Positions 1 through 7,637 of a stretch of DNA of 64,000 nt are shown piece after piece. The stretch comes from Deltaproteobacteria bacterium. GTDB taxonomy: Bacteria; Desulfobacterota; Desulfarculia; Adiutricales; Adiutricaceae. Location of the stretch: contig JAISEL010000021.1 of NCBI GenBank assembly GCA_031264185.1, positions 1 to 64,000 of the forward strand, written 5' to 3'. How positions within the stretch are numbered: position 1 is the first letter of the stretch; the number at the start of each line of letters is the position of its first letter. A program made the translations under genes and the position numbers. The notes under the pieces are model-generated. The model saw only the letters and a list, made by a program, of their open reading frames with translations, was not told where the DNA came from and did not search any database.

Positions 1-32
1 TGCAAAACGATCATTCAAAAGTTAAAAAAATT

Positions 33-117
33 TTTGACCATGATAAAATTAAATACGCGAAAGTCGAGGCGAAACCAAAGAATAAATAGATTATCATAAT
101 TATCCGCCGGGGTAATA
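33..117 (+). repeat. Small dispersed repeat, copy 1 (truncated)
   Basis: About 85 bases closely match positions 2735-2816 in the same orientation, both ending with the core CATAATTATCCGCCGGGG. The left terminal arm seen in copy 2 is missing here. Together the two copies bracket the ORF block at 278-2639. The copies differ at roughly one base in seven, so this is not a fresh duplication. Confidence 0.75.
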
Positions 118-277
118 TCGCATTAATTGCGAGATAGTTTTCTTGTTCGTCATTTGCTTTTTGGGTGTCAATAATAAATGCTTTTATTTTAAAATACTTT
201 AGCAGATTATTTCAATGAAATCGCAGAGTGTTGTCGGTTATCGGACAAAATTTCATTTTGCCACCGTTCTCGGTCTG

Positions 278-712
278 TCATGCTCGGTTGTATTCATTCC
301 GGTAATCATTGAACAGCTTGCAGACGCCTTTGGGAAGATGAAGATAGCTTAATCTAGCGCCACACCTGCCCAGTCGAGCGTTGAAATAATGTGAGCGACT
401 AATAAAATTCATCTCATCTCTAACATTCAGCCAAACATCCAACGAAGGGACGATTTTTGCACAATCTGCCAATCTCATCGGCTTCCGGGCGTTATCCTTA
501 ATCAACTTTTTACCAATTTTCTTGATGAGACTATCATTGTAAATAAAGTTGTTATCATCGCTCTTGATTAATAATTTGCGTAGCGCGTCCACCGCAGAAG
601 TTATTCCGCTATATTTTGCACCTACGAACAACGAACGTTTTATTTTCGTTGAGTATAATCCGAACATCTTTAAGGCTGCAAAAATTGAATTGCGCAGCTT
701 TTCTATTCTCAA
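278..712 (-). CDS. Hypothetical protein, 144 aa, third gene of the Schlafen-type block
   Basis: I do not recognise a family. The reading frame begins with TTG at 712, preceded five bases upstream by a perfect GGAGGT ribosome site (minus strand). This argues that it is translated, or was until recently. It lies 34 bases downstream of the AlbA/Schlafen-type gene on the same strand, so it is probably co-transcribed with it. The protein is basic, with many Lys and Arg, and has no signal peptide or membrane segment. The C-terminal third is rich in Arg, Tyr and Leu. It could be a small nucleic-acid-binding partner or a decayed fragment; no catalytic motif is visible. Confidence 0.45.
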   Translation of the reverse strand: MRIEKLRNSIFAALKMFGLYSTKIKRSLFVGAKYSGITSAVDALRKLLIKSDDNNFIYNDSLIKKIGKKLIKDNARKPMRLADCAKIVPSLDVWLNVRDEMNFISRSHYFNARLGRCGARLSYLHLPKGVCKLFNDYRNEYNRA

Positions 713-746
713 ATATTACCTCCATTAGTGCCGTATAGTTTTTATG

Positions 747-2141
747 TCATCGTTTTGCCTTGTATTTTCTGTTTCTGTTTGCCCCTGTAGCAACAGCAAC
801 TCCGTCTGCTACAAGCTCCGCAAGTAATCTTCGTGCCGTAGAGGGTGCGCGGTCAATGATTACCGCCGCCTCTGCCGCTGTTACTTCACCGTTCTCCTGC
901 AGGTATTTGAGCAGTTTGTCGCGAGTAAGTTTATCGCTCGTTTGAGTGTTATCGCTCACACCAATGAGCGATAACGGTACGATAGTCTTAAATACATCAC
1001 CCTCGATTAGCACAGGTTCGCCACCGTTGGTATAGATTTTCGTGTATTTATACAGATTGCGAACACCTGAACCGAGCGAGTCAGCGAAACCGATATTCAC
1101 AAAGAAGTTAGCTATAAGTGGATTTTTCGGTTGTGGCGTGAACGTTTCAGGGTCGAGTTTGCCGGGCAGCTTCGGTAAGCACCAGTTTTCAGTGACAATA
1201 CGGTCACGCTCAATAACTACTTTCGCCGGAACCGTACTTGTAAATTCGCGGTGTGCGAGGATATTGCTCACAAGCTCACGAGCGATCTTGGTTCGTGGAC
1301 TTACAGACTGCACACCCTCAATGTAAAACCTGTCAAGCGTGTGTTTGGCAATGAATTCCATGATCTTGTCGAACGCCTCAATAAGATTGCACGACACGCG
1401 CAGACGGTCATCGTATCGATCTAAATCATCGCGACGCAAAATGCAGTCAGTGACATACCCGGGCAATATGGACCGTATCACCTCTTCACGCCCGAACAGC
1501 AGTACCGATGCTAACGAATAGCCTGACTTACCGGATTCATGATCAACCTGATACAATCCCGCGCTTTTCAGAATATCCATATCGGGGAGACTTCTCCACG
1601 GGTGGTCGTTAATTCTCGTGGTAGCCATTATCCGAACCTTCGGCATTAGATCTCTTAAAAGCAAATCATTCTCGGTTATGAACGGATAGATTTTGTCCTC
1701 TGTAGATAAGCCTTTCTTGCGTGCGCCAATCTGCCACACTAAATCCGGGCTGTGGGTGACATCAAAGTCACCGTCAGCGTTACGGTCAAAAATTTTGCTG
1801 TTATACATAGCAATCTGTGAAGTCAGGGGAATGTGGCAATACAACACGATTTTTCCGTCTACCTCAACTTCGTCAAGCTCGACAAAAAGCGTAGGATTGA
1901 ACATTTGCGGGTTATTCAGAGCGTTCGCAAAGTCTTTTTTTAGCTGCTTCGCCGCCGTCCGCGCAATTCCAGTGATAGTGCCGTCATCCTCAACGCCAAG
2001 CAGCATATCACCACCGTAGCGGTTTGAAAACGAGCATACAGTCTCATAAACTGTATGCGACAGTTTGTCGTGACAGCGTTTGAATTCTATTGTCAGCCCC
2101 TCGCCATCGTGGAGCAATTTCCGAATCTTTGTGTTCATCAC
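747..2141 (-). CDS. AlbA_2 (Schlafen-type) DNA-binding/ATP-binding transcriptional regulator
   Basis: A 464-residue protein with the usual order for this family. Residues about 13-125 form an AlbA_2/Schlafen domain, shown by GLTIEFKR, then CSFSNRYGGDMLLGVEDDG. Residues about 255-375 resemble the HATPase_c_4 region (IARELVSNILAHREF, then NPLIANFF and GSGVRNLYKYT). The last 60 residues form a winged helix (GEVTAAEAA...APSTARRLLAEL). Such proteins are usually annotated as putative transcriptional regulators, and several sit in accessory or defence loci. The start overlaps the stop of the upstream small ORF by four bases (GTG at 2141, or ATG at 2138), so translation is probably coupled. No frame breaks are seen. 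The function in this organism is not known. Confidence 0.85.
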   Translation of the reverse strand: MMNTKIRKLLHDGEGLTIEFKRCHDKLSHTVYETVCSFSNRYGGDMLLGVEDDGTITGIARTAAKQLKKDFANALNNPQMFNPTLFVELDEVEVDGKIVLYCHIPLTSQIAMYNSKIFDRNADGDFDVTHSPDLVWQIGARKKGLSTEDKIYPFITENDLLLRDLMPKVRIMATTRINDHPWRSLPDMDILKSAGLYQVDHESGKSGYSLASVLLFGREEVIRSILPGYVTDCILRRDDLDRYDDRLRVSCNLIEAFDKIMEFIAKHTLDRFYIEGVQSVSPRTKIARELVSNILAHREFTSTVPAKVVIERDRIVTENWCLPKLPGKLDPETFTPQPKNPLIANFFVNIGFADSLGSGVRNLYKYTKIYTNGGEPVLIEGDVFKTIVPLSLIGVSDNTQTSDKLTRDKLLKYLQENGEVTAAEAAVIIDRAPSTARRLLAELVADGVAVATGANRNRKYKAKR

Positions 2142-2386
2142 CGCACATCCTCAACGCTTTTGCTCACCGCGAGTGCCGCCATAATTTCACTTTGCCTATC
2201 CTCTATCAGTGCGATTAGCACCGTATGAGTGCGTGTGTCAATGATGACGACGCAATTTGGGTTTACGGTTTTCAGGCCGTAAACGGTGTTCTCCACAACA
2301 TTAACGCTGTCGCAAATCCAACCACACTGCGGCAATGTTTGGTCTATCAGTTCGAAGCGCGTTTTGGCATCATCACGCACTGGCAT
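2138..2386 (-). CDS. Small hypothetical ORF upstream of the AlbA_2 regulator
   Basis: An 82-residue ORF that overlaps the downstream regulator by four bases. Its first 20 residues (RFELIDQTLPQCGW) resemble the opening of type I restriction HsdR-like subunits, in which an Ile-Asp, two-Leu, Gly-Trp pattern is common. The rest does not follow that family, so this may be a truncated or chimeric remnant. It lies just downstream of a broken XRE regulator in the same orientation. I cannot assign a function. The resemblance to HsdR is weak and based on one short motif. Confidence 0.4.
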   Translation of the reverse strand: MPVRDDAKTRFELIDQTLPQCGWICDSVNVVENTVYGLKTVNPNCVVIIDTRTHTVLIALIEDRQSEIMAALAVSKSVEDVR

Positions 2387-2433
2387 ACAGTTATCATTTA
2401 TTGTGGTACATTGTCTTCATTAGACACTGCGGT

Positions 2434-2639
2434 TTATACGTTCTCTGTTTCCATTATCTCGTTAATCTCTACGTTAAACGCATACATATTTTTAACAGTA
2501 CATCAGTCTGCATACTCTAACCACGCGCCATTTTAGCGATGGAGGTCGTGCTAACTCTCGAGCGTTCCATCAGTTCCGTCTTGGTTATATGCCTATCAAG
2601 CAGCAGATGCCAGAGTTTCATATTGGTAATCATTCTCAT
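2434..2639 (-). pseudogene. Broken XRE-family (Cro/C1-type) HTH regulator
   Basis: Reading the minus strand from ATG at 2639 gives 40 residues, including KLWHLLLDRHITKTELMERS and VSTTSIAKMARG, before TAG at 2517. This is the first half of a short XRE repressor. Shifting frame recovers the second half (MQTDVLLKICMRL), and a second shift gives the typical ending (VEINEIMETENV, then TAA at 2434). At least two frame disruptions therefore separate recognisable parts. This is a decayed regulator at the head of the 278-2639 block. Intact relatives are about 68-75 residues. Confidence 0.75.
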
Positions 2640-2704
2640 GCCAGTTCACAATGTATAGTTTTGGATGCCGTTTGGGTGCTTTTTCTCTAAGGAGGTGTAA
2701 TTAA

Positions 2705-2824
2705 ATAAAGTTGTTATTACTCCGGCGGATAATTTTGACCATAGATAAAATTAAATACGCGAAAGTCAAGGTGAACCCGAAGAAAACAGATTCTCATAAT
2801 TATCCGCCGGGGTAATAACTTTAT
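2705..2824. repeat. MITE-like palindromic element, copy 2
   Basis: A 120-base element whose ends (2705-2734 and 2798-2824) are inverted repeats of about 27 bases, differing by one base and a three-base insertion. The inner 80 bases match copy 1 at 33-117. It has no coding capacity, as expected for a non-autonomous miniature element. It begins within 10 bases of a strong ribosome-site-like AAGGAGGT (2692-2699) that has no gene after it, so the insertion may have removed or displaced a gene start. Confidence 0.7.
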
Positions 2825-3418
2825 TACTTTACGGCTCCTAAAGGAGACACTCACCGTTTTTCTGCGGGGGAGTCGAGCTTGGTATTAAACGCCTTGCCTT
2901 ACGCTTAGTGGGTCAGTCCGCACTGCCAAGCCATATTGAACGCATAACGCGGCGGGTTCGCACCAAGATATATACATACAGTATAAATATTCATTCGAGT
3001 TTGTCAAGTCAATTTTTGAACTTTCGCAAGGTAGCTCACACATCTATGTGAAACTCTGCGAACAATTACGAGTATAGGCGGTTGCTATCCCCGTGCCAAT
3101 CAACGTACGTGTTCACAATTATTTCACAAAAAATTTACAATTTGAAATATACAAACCACCTTCACAAACCTCCCCGAAACTTCGGTTCCATGTCCAGTCT
3201 CATCGGACGGTCAGCTTGACGGCGTATCCTTTGGGCGAGACCCTGACTTGAGTTGAGTCAAGGGAGTCAAGCTGCCGTTGCGGCGTTTACTGGTGTTCCA
3301 GTTCAAATTTCTGGTCAAACAGAAGACAATTCAGCTGCGGTCACGCCCATTTCAAAACACGTCCAGAATCGGCTCCAAAGATTCCAGCTTTAAGTGATGG
3401 GTCAAAATACTTGGGACT
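2825..3418. other. Non-coding stretch between repeat and insertion sequence
   Basis: No gene is supported here. Positions 3213-3220 and 3266-3273 form a perfect eight-base inverted pair (AGCTTGAC/GTCAAGCT), extended by CGG/CCG, enclosing a smaller CTTGA/TCAAG pair. The stretch can therefore fold into a nested hairpin. Its role is unknown. Confidence 0.5.
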
Positions 3419-4684
3419 TGTAAAAAAATAACTTTACACAGTTAGGGGAGGAATGTATAGTTCCATTCACCGTGAAATTTTGCACGCTTTACCTTAATTT
3501 TTTCAATTTCTTCATCGGAAACCTTTATTCCTATTGGGTACTCATTAAGATCAAGATCACACTTAACAGCCAGGCCGGAATTTGTTTTCGTCGAACCAAT
3601 CAAATTGACAACAACTTCGTGACTAACCAGAGGTCTGCCACGCCAATTCATCGTTATATGTGAAAAAAAACAGTGTTCAATTTTAGTCCATTTACTTGTG
3701 CCTGCGGGAAAATGACAAACACTAATACATAAATTAGACTCTTTTGCAAATTTTGACAGCTCCGCCTTCCATAATTTTCTCCTATACCCATTACTGCCTC
3801 CACAATCAGCAGAAATAAACAGACGTGCAGCGTTTGGATAAGTTTTTAACCCCATACTTATCCACCAATTTCTTATTGATTGTACTGCAAAAGTTGATAT
3901 ATCATGGTCAACACCTGTATTCACATATCCATTATTTTGAGCTATGTCATAAATTCCAAATGGAATTATTTTACCAAGATCTTTATCTATAAAATCATGG
4001 TCTTTTACTTTGATTGGGTTGCCTTTAGGTTGATATTCACACCCATTATTTTTATAATTACCAATTAATTCATGCTTCTTGCAGTCTATAGATATTACTG
4101 GCTGACCAAGCCGCTGAAAAGCTTTTGCCCTATTGTTTATAAACTCAAACTGAGCGTTCCTGTCCGGATGATCGGCTCCTTCAAGAACTTTTTTATTGGC
4201 TTGCAGGCTGTAACCTAACCGATCCAGCATTGATGCCACTGTTGAGTGACTAACCCTGAATCCCAAATTTGTAAGCTCATCAGCCAGATTTCTTAGACTT
4301 TTGCAAGTCCACAGCAGCAGAGATTCAGGGTCACCTCCGGTCGTTGACCCGACAAGCCGCTTCAGCGCTTCTAACAGTTCAGGACTGACTGCCGAAAGCT
4401 TTTTACGTCCGCCGCCGGGTTTTCTGATTTTTAGAGAATTGTTGCCGGATAAAGTTCCTTCTTTGAGTTCAACAAGTCCTTTACGGATAGCTTGAAAAGA
4501 AACCCCTGTCTCTTTCGAAATTTTGCTGCGCAGACCATATTCATTGCTCAACGCCAGAGAAGCAGCGAAAAGCCGGCGTGTTTTTTCGTTAATATGAGGT
4601 CCTAAGGCCTCGAATGCTGCTTTAAGATCTATCATGAATTCATGATAGCACAATTTTAAAACTGTGTAAAGTTATTTTCTTACA
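3419..4684 (-). mobile_element. ISAzo13-type insertion sequence, apparently complete
   Basis: Terminal inverted repeats of 25 bases with one mismatch lie at 3419-3443 and 4660-4684. Their inner part is AATAACTTTACACAGTT on both ends. They enclose a single intact transposase gene whose stop codon sits inside the left repeat. I could not see a matching target-site duplication in the immediate flanks, which may have diverged or be absent. The element lies next to other accessory DNA. Confidence 0.85.
3442..4635 (-). CDS. ISAzo13 family transposase
   Basis: DDE-type transposase that cuts and rejoins the element's ends. The N-terminal half has helix-turn-helix character (KISKETGVSFQAIRKGL and FRVSHSTVASMLDRLGY). 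The catalytic core shows the family order: Asp in VISIDCKK, Asp in LFISADCGGSNGYRR, and Glu in WTKIEHCFFSHIT. I place the start at ATG 4635 (397 residues), because the family begins close to a MIDLKAAFEAL-like segment. An in-frame TTG at 4653 would add six residues. No frame breaks are present, so the gene may be active. Confidence 0.9.
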   Translation of the reverse strand: MIDLKAAFEALGPHINEKTRRLFAASLALSNEYGLRSKISKETGVSFQAIRKGLVELKEGTLSGNNSLKIRKPGGGRKKLSAVSPELLEALKRLVGSTTGGDPESLLLWTCKSLRNLADELTNLGFRVSHSTVASMLDRLGYSLQANKKVLEGADHPDRNAQFEFINNRAKAFQRLGQPVISIDCKKHELIGNYKNNGCEYQPKGNPIKVKDHDFIDKDLGKIIPFGIYDIAQNNGYVNTGVDHDISTFAVQSIRNWWISMGLKTYPNAARLFISADCGGSNGYRRKLWKAELSKFAKESNLCISVCHFPAGTSKWTKIEHCFFSHITMNWRGRPLVSHEVVVNLIGSTKTNSGLAVKCDLDLNEYPIGIKVSDEEIEKIKVKRAKFHGEWNYTFLP

Positions 4685-5450
4685 GGCCATTATATTTAAT
4701 TCCCGTATAAGTTGTGACCACACCATTTTTTTAAAAAATCTCAAAAAATTATTTTAGTACCGTTTCGGTCAATTTTTTAACCAATGACTATTATAGCAGT
4801 TCATTTATCTTAACTATGGCCTTTAGTGGCTATTTTTTGTTTGAAAAAAATATTGACAAGCCTATTCATTATATGATAAACAGATGAGTGAATTCGCTGT
4901 TTCTCTTTCTAACTCATTATAAGGATGACCGTGAGTGAACGGAATTTTCTGGGTCATGATCAGAGGAATTAAGGAACAGTTTTACTAACGCTTACGACCA
5001 AATGAGTAAAGAGCAAATGTGGAAAACAGCTGTAGAAGACGCTCCAATATTACTTCAATTCTGCAAGATAATTATCAAAAATGGAAAGACCTCAGATAAC
5101 TCTATCCCTAGCTCAATCCCTAAACAAGCATGAAAATATAGGGGAGAATTTTTCTAAATTAATTTAAATAATTAATATAAATAAATACCTATTAGTAAAA
5201 AAATTTATAATTATAAATATTATTGATATTATATATTTAAAAATATCAGTATAGCAATAAACTAAAAAATAACTAAATACGTTAATATAATTATAAGATA
5301 AATGGGCTCCTTTTAGAGATTTAATTACCTTGCCGCCAGCTCCAAAAACCACCCAAAAAGTGAAAAGAGCGGCCGAAGTAGTCGAATCTTTTCCGGGACG
5401 ACCTCTTATATGACATTTTAAACTCGGCCTTTTCGGCAAATGATAGATTT
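4685..5450. other. AT-rich intergenic DNA
   Basis: No convincing gene. A 43-codon ORF at 5002-5133 (plus) has no ribosome site and no recognised family. From about 5160 to 5290 the DNA is almost pure A and T. A less AT-rich patch at 5290-5440 could encode minus-strand residues GRPGKDSTTSAALF and may be a transposase scrap, but this is too short to call. Confidence 0.45.
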
Positions 5451-5849
5451 ATGCCAAAAAACTTGTGGTTCTTCTTATTAATTTTGGCCGTCGTATGTCC
5501 GGTCGCCTCTACGGCCTATGGTCAGCCAGAAAAGCCGAAACTTCTGTTTTATGGCAGTGAAGAAGGCTTCTTTTGTGGCTTTGAACCTTCACAATCAGGA
5601 GACGGTCCCGGTGAAATATTGGTAAAAAGAGGGAGATTTATTTTTCGTTTATGGACAAGTTTTAGCTCAGAAAAACTATGGACTCAACTTGAGACTTTAA
5701 AACCGGATGTGCCCCTTAAATTTGATTTTATAGTCGTAAATGATTACGATGAAAGTGGTGGAGAACGTACTACATTTGTGGGCATTCGCAAATTTGAAGT
5801 GACAGGCGATCCTGTCCCCGGTTCATGCAAAAACGGCAAAATCCCCTAA
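5451..5849 (+). CDS. Secreted small protein of unknown family, paralogue 1
   Basis: A 132-residue protein with a clear Sec signal peptide: Lys near the N-terminus, a hydrophobic core (WFFLLILAVVCPVAS) and likely cleavage after TAYG. The mature part is about 107 residues. It keeps FFCGFEPSQSGDGP, a VKRG turn, DESGGER and VPGSC. The two mature cysteines, one near each end, could form a disulfide across the domain. It is a close relative of the next gene, aligning along its full length. No known domain is recognised. The spacing suggests a small beta-rich periplasmic or exported protein, which is inference only. No strong ribosome site precedes the ATG. Confidence 0.75.
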   Translation: MPKNLWFFLLILAVVCPVASTAYGQPEKPKLLFYGSEEGFFCGFEPSQSGDGPGEILVKRGRFIFRLWTSFSSEKLWTQLETLKPDVPLKFDFIVVNDYDESGGERTTFVGIRKFEVTGDPVPGSCKNGKIP

Positions 5850-6023
5850 TAATGCTGTCGCATTAGAGGCCGGACATTTCTTTTGTCTTTATACTACAGA
5901 GCCTGTGGTTAGCCTGCCTGATACTTGTCACGCGATATGTTCGGCCAACAGCCATTGACAATACAGATATCATTCAGCCATCATTTTGGTGGCTCAATAC
6001 CAAAATTTGAGGTGTATTAAATC

Positions 6024-6419
6024 ATGAAAAAATGCCTTTGGTTCCTTTTGGCTTTGGCCGCTGTAAGTTTGACTGTAAGTCCAGCCTGGTCTCAGCAGGA
6101 CGGACCGAAAACGTTATCCTCCGGAAATTCAAGCGGTATTTTTTGTGGCTATGAACCTTCAGAGTCAGGGGACAGCCCGGATAGTATTTCAGTGAAAAAG
6201 GGCCAGAAAATTTCTTATTTATCCGCCGGCATGAAGAATCAAGATGAATGGTATCTTATTCAGTCCCTAAAAATTGATGCGCCCATTACTTATGAATACG
6301 AGGTGGTAAATTATTACAATGAAAGCGGAGGAGAACGCGAAACTACTACGTTTATTACTAAATTTAAGGTCTCCGGGGAGCCGGTTCCCGGTTCTTGCCA
6401 GGGAGCCGCCAAACGATAA
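6024..6419 (+). CDS. Secreted small protein of unknown family, paralogue 2
   Basis: A 131-residue paralogue of the gene at 5451, separated by 174 bases. It has a signal peptide (MKKCLWFLLALAAVSLTV, likely cleavage after PAWS). The conserved mature motifs are IFCGYEPSESGDSP, VKKG, YNESGGERE and VPGSC. The paired cysteines and spacing match paralogue 1, while the residues between motifs have diverged widely. A GAGGTG ribosome site lies 11 bases before the ATG. Tandem duplication followed by divergence suggests selection on exposed surfaces. Function is not recognised. Confidence 0.8.
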   Translation: MKKCLWFLLALAAVSLTVSPAWSQQDGPKTLSSGNSSGIFCGYEPSESGDSPDSISVKKGQKISYLSAGMKNQDEWYLIQSLKIDAPITYEYEVVNYYNESGGERETTTFITKFKVSGEPVPGSCQGAAKR

Positions 6420-6943
6420 TAATAATAAAACTATTTATAATTTTTGCATTTTTTTTTGGAACGTGACCTGAAGGATTGGATGTCACAAATCATTAGCTGC
6501 TTTTCTTCTGTCCATGGCGAATTTTTTCTGGATTATGCTCCTTTGAAAAGCATAACAAAATGCATACAATTTCATTAAGTATTAAAAATTAGACAGACAG
6601 CCGTAAAATCTGCCTGTCACACTGTAGACTGGGAGACCGAAAAAACATCCGAAAACAACTAAAAACAAAATTCTTGAGTCCTTCTGCCAATTTGTCTAAT
6701 TTATCGCTGAAATACAAATTTTGTTTTTACAAACACATGATGCTCCTTTTATATGTAATTTAATGTTACACAAAAATGAGTGGCTAAAAGGCCAAAAATT
6801 ACTGACTGGCCGATGAACAGGTTATGAAAATTTGAATATCAGATTTTGAAATCCCGGCGGGCTTTGTATCTTATAATATATAAAGCCGACTAACGATAGC
6901 TAAAGCCTTTGGAGCTTTGGCCAGAAAGCAAAAGAAGGTCCCG
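6420..6943. other. Intergenic, AT-rich
   Basis: No gene seen. A TATAAT hexamer at about 6871-6876 could be the minus-10 element for the downstream flavoprotein, but no well-spaced minus-35 box accompanies it. Confidence 0.4.
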
Positions 6944-7582
6944 ATGAAAGTTCTGCTTGTAAACGGCAGCCCCCACGAAAAAGGCTGCACTTTTACTGCT
7001 TTAGAAGAAATAGCAGCCACCTTGACCCAGGAAGGAGTTGCAAGTCAGCTCTTCTGGCTCGGCAAAAAACCAATTTCCGGCTGCCTGGGTTGCCAGAGCT
7101 GTGTCAAGAAAGGCCGCTGCGTCATCGAAAACGATCCTGTCAACGAATTTGTGGAATTAGCCAAATCAGCCGCCGGTTTTATCTTCGGCTCACCGGTTCA
7201 TTACGCCGCCGCCAGCGGTTCCCTGACCTCATTTTTAGACAGGGTTTTCTATTCCGGCAGCAACGCCACCGGCAGTCGGACTTTTTATTTAAAGCCCGGT
7301 GCCGCCATTGTCTCCGCCCGAAGAGCCGGCACGACCGCCGCCTTTGAACAGCTTAATAAATACTTCACCATTTCCCAAATGCCCGTTGTCTCTTCGTGTT
7401 ACTGGAACAATGTCCACGGGTTTACTCCCGAAGACGTCCGAAAAGACGAGGAAGGTCTTTATGTCATGCGGGTTCTGGCCAGAAATATGGCTTATTTGTT
7501 AAAGTGCCTCAAGGGCGGCCAATCTTCAGGCGTACCTCTTCCGCCTCAGGAAGAGCGCAAAGTCACCAACTTTATCAGTTGA
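6944..7582 (+). CDS. NADPH-dependent FMN reductase / flavodoxin-fold iron-sulfur flavoprotein
   Basis: A 212-residue flavodoxin-like protein that binds FMN and transfers electrons in the cytoplasm. The phosphate loop is VLLVNGSPHEKGCTFTAL at the N-terminus. The GSPVHYAAASGSLTSFLDR segment is typical of the NADPH-dependent FMN reductase family. A cysteine cluster (GCLGCQSCVKKGRC, around residue 50) follows the compact pattern of iron-sulfur flavoproteins and may hold a [4Fe-4S] cluster. I chose ATG 6944 because AAGAAGG lies five bases upstream; an in-frame TTG at 6917 would add nine residues. A terminator follows. Exact substrate unknown. Confidence 0.85.
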   Translation: MKVLLVNGSPHEKGCTFTALEEIAATLTQEGVASQLFWLGKKPISGCLGCQSCVKKGRCVIENDPVNEFVELAKSAAGFIFGSPVHYAAASGSLTSFLDRVFYSGSNATGSRTFYLKPGAAIVSARRAGTTAAFEQLNKYFTISQMPVVSSCYWNNVHGFTPEDVRKDEEGLYVMRVLARNMAYLLKCLKGGQSSGVPLPPQEERKVTNFIS

Positions 7583-7608
7583 GATAACCGGCCAACGCCA
7601 GAACTTTT

Positions 7609-7635
7609 ACGGCGGCCAAAAGCCGCCGTTATTTT
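7609..7635 (+). terminator. Rho-independent terminator after the flavoprotein gene
   Basis: Perfect eight-base stem ACGGCGGC/GCCGCCGT with a five-base loop, followed by TATTTTAAT. It sits between convergent genes, 26 bases after the flavoprotein stop. Confidence 0.7.
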
Positions 7636-7637
7636 AA

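Noticed and set aside
3411-4694. Target-site duplication of the ISAzo13 element
   Set aside because: Immediate flanks do not match each other on either side; I cannot support one.
5164-5439. 91-codon minus-strand ORF
   Set aside because: Mostly read from A/T-rich DNA; only a short GRPGKDSTT-like piece could be transposase, too little to call.
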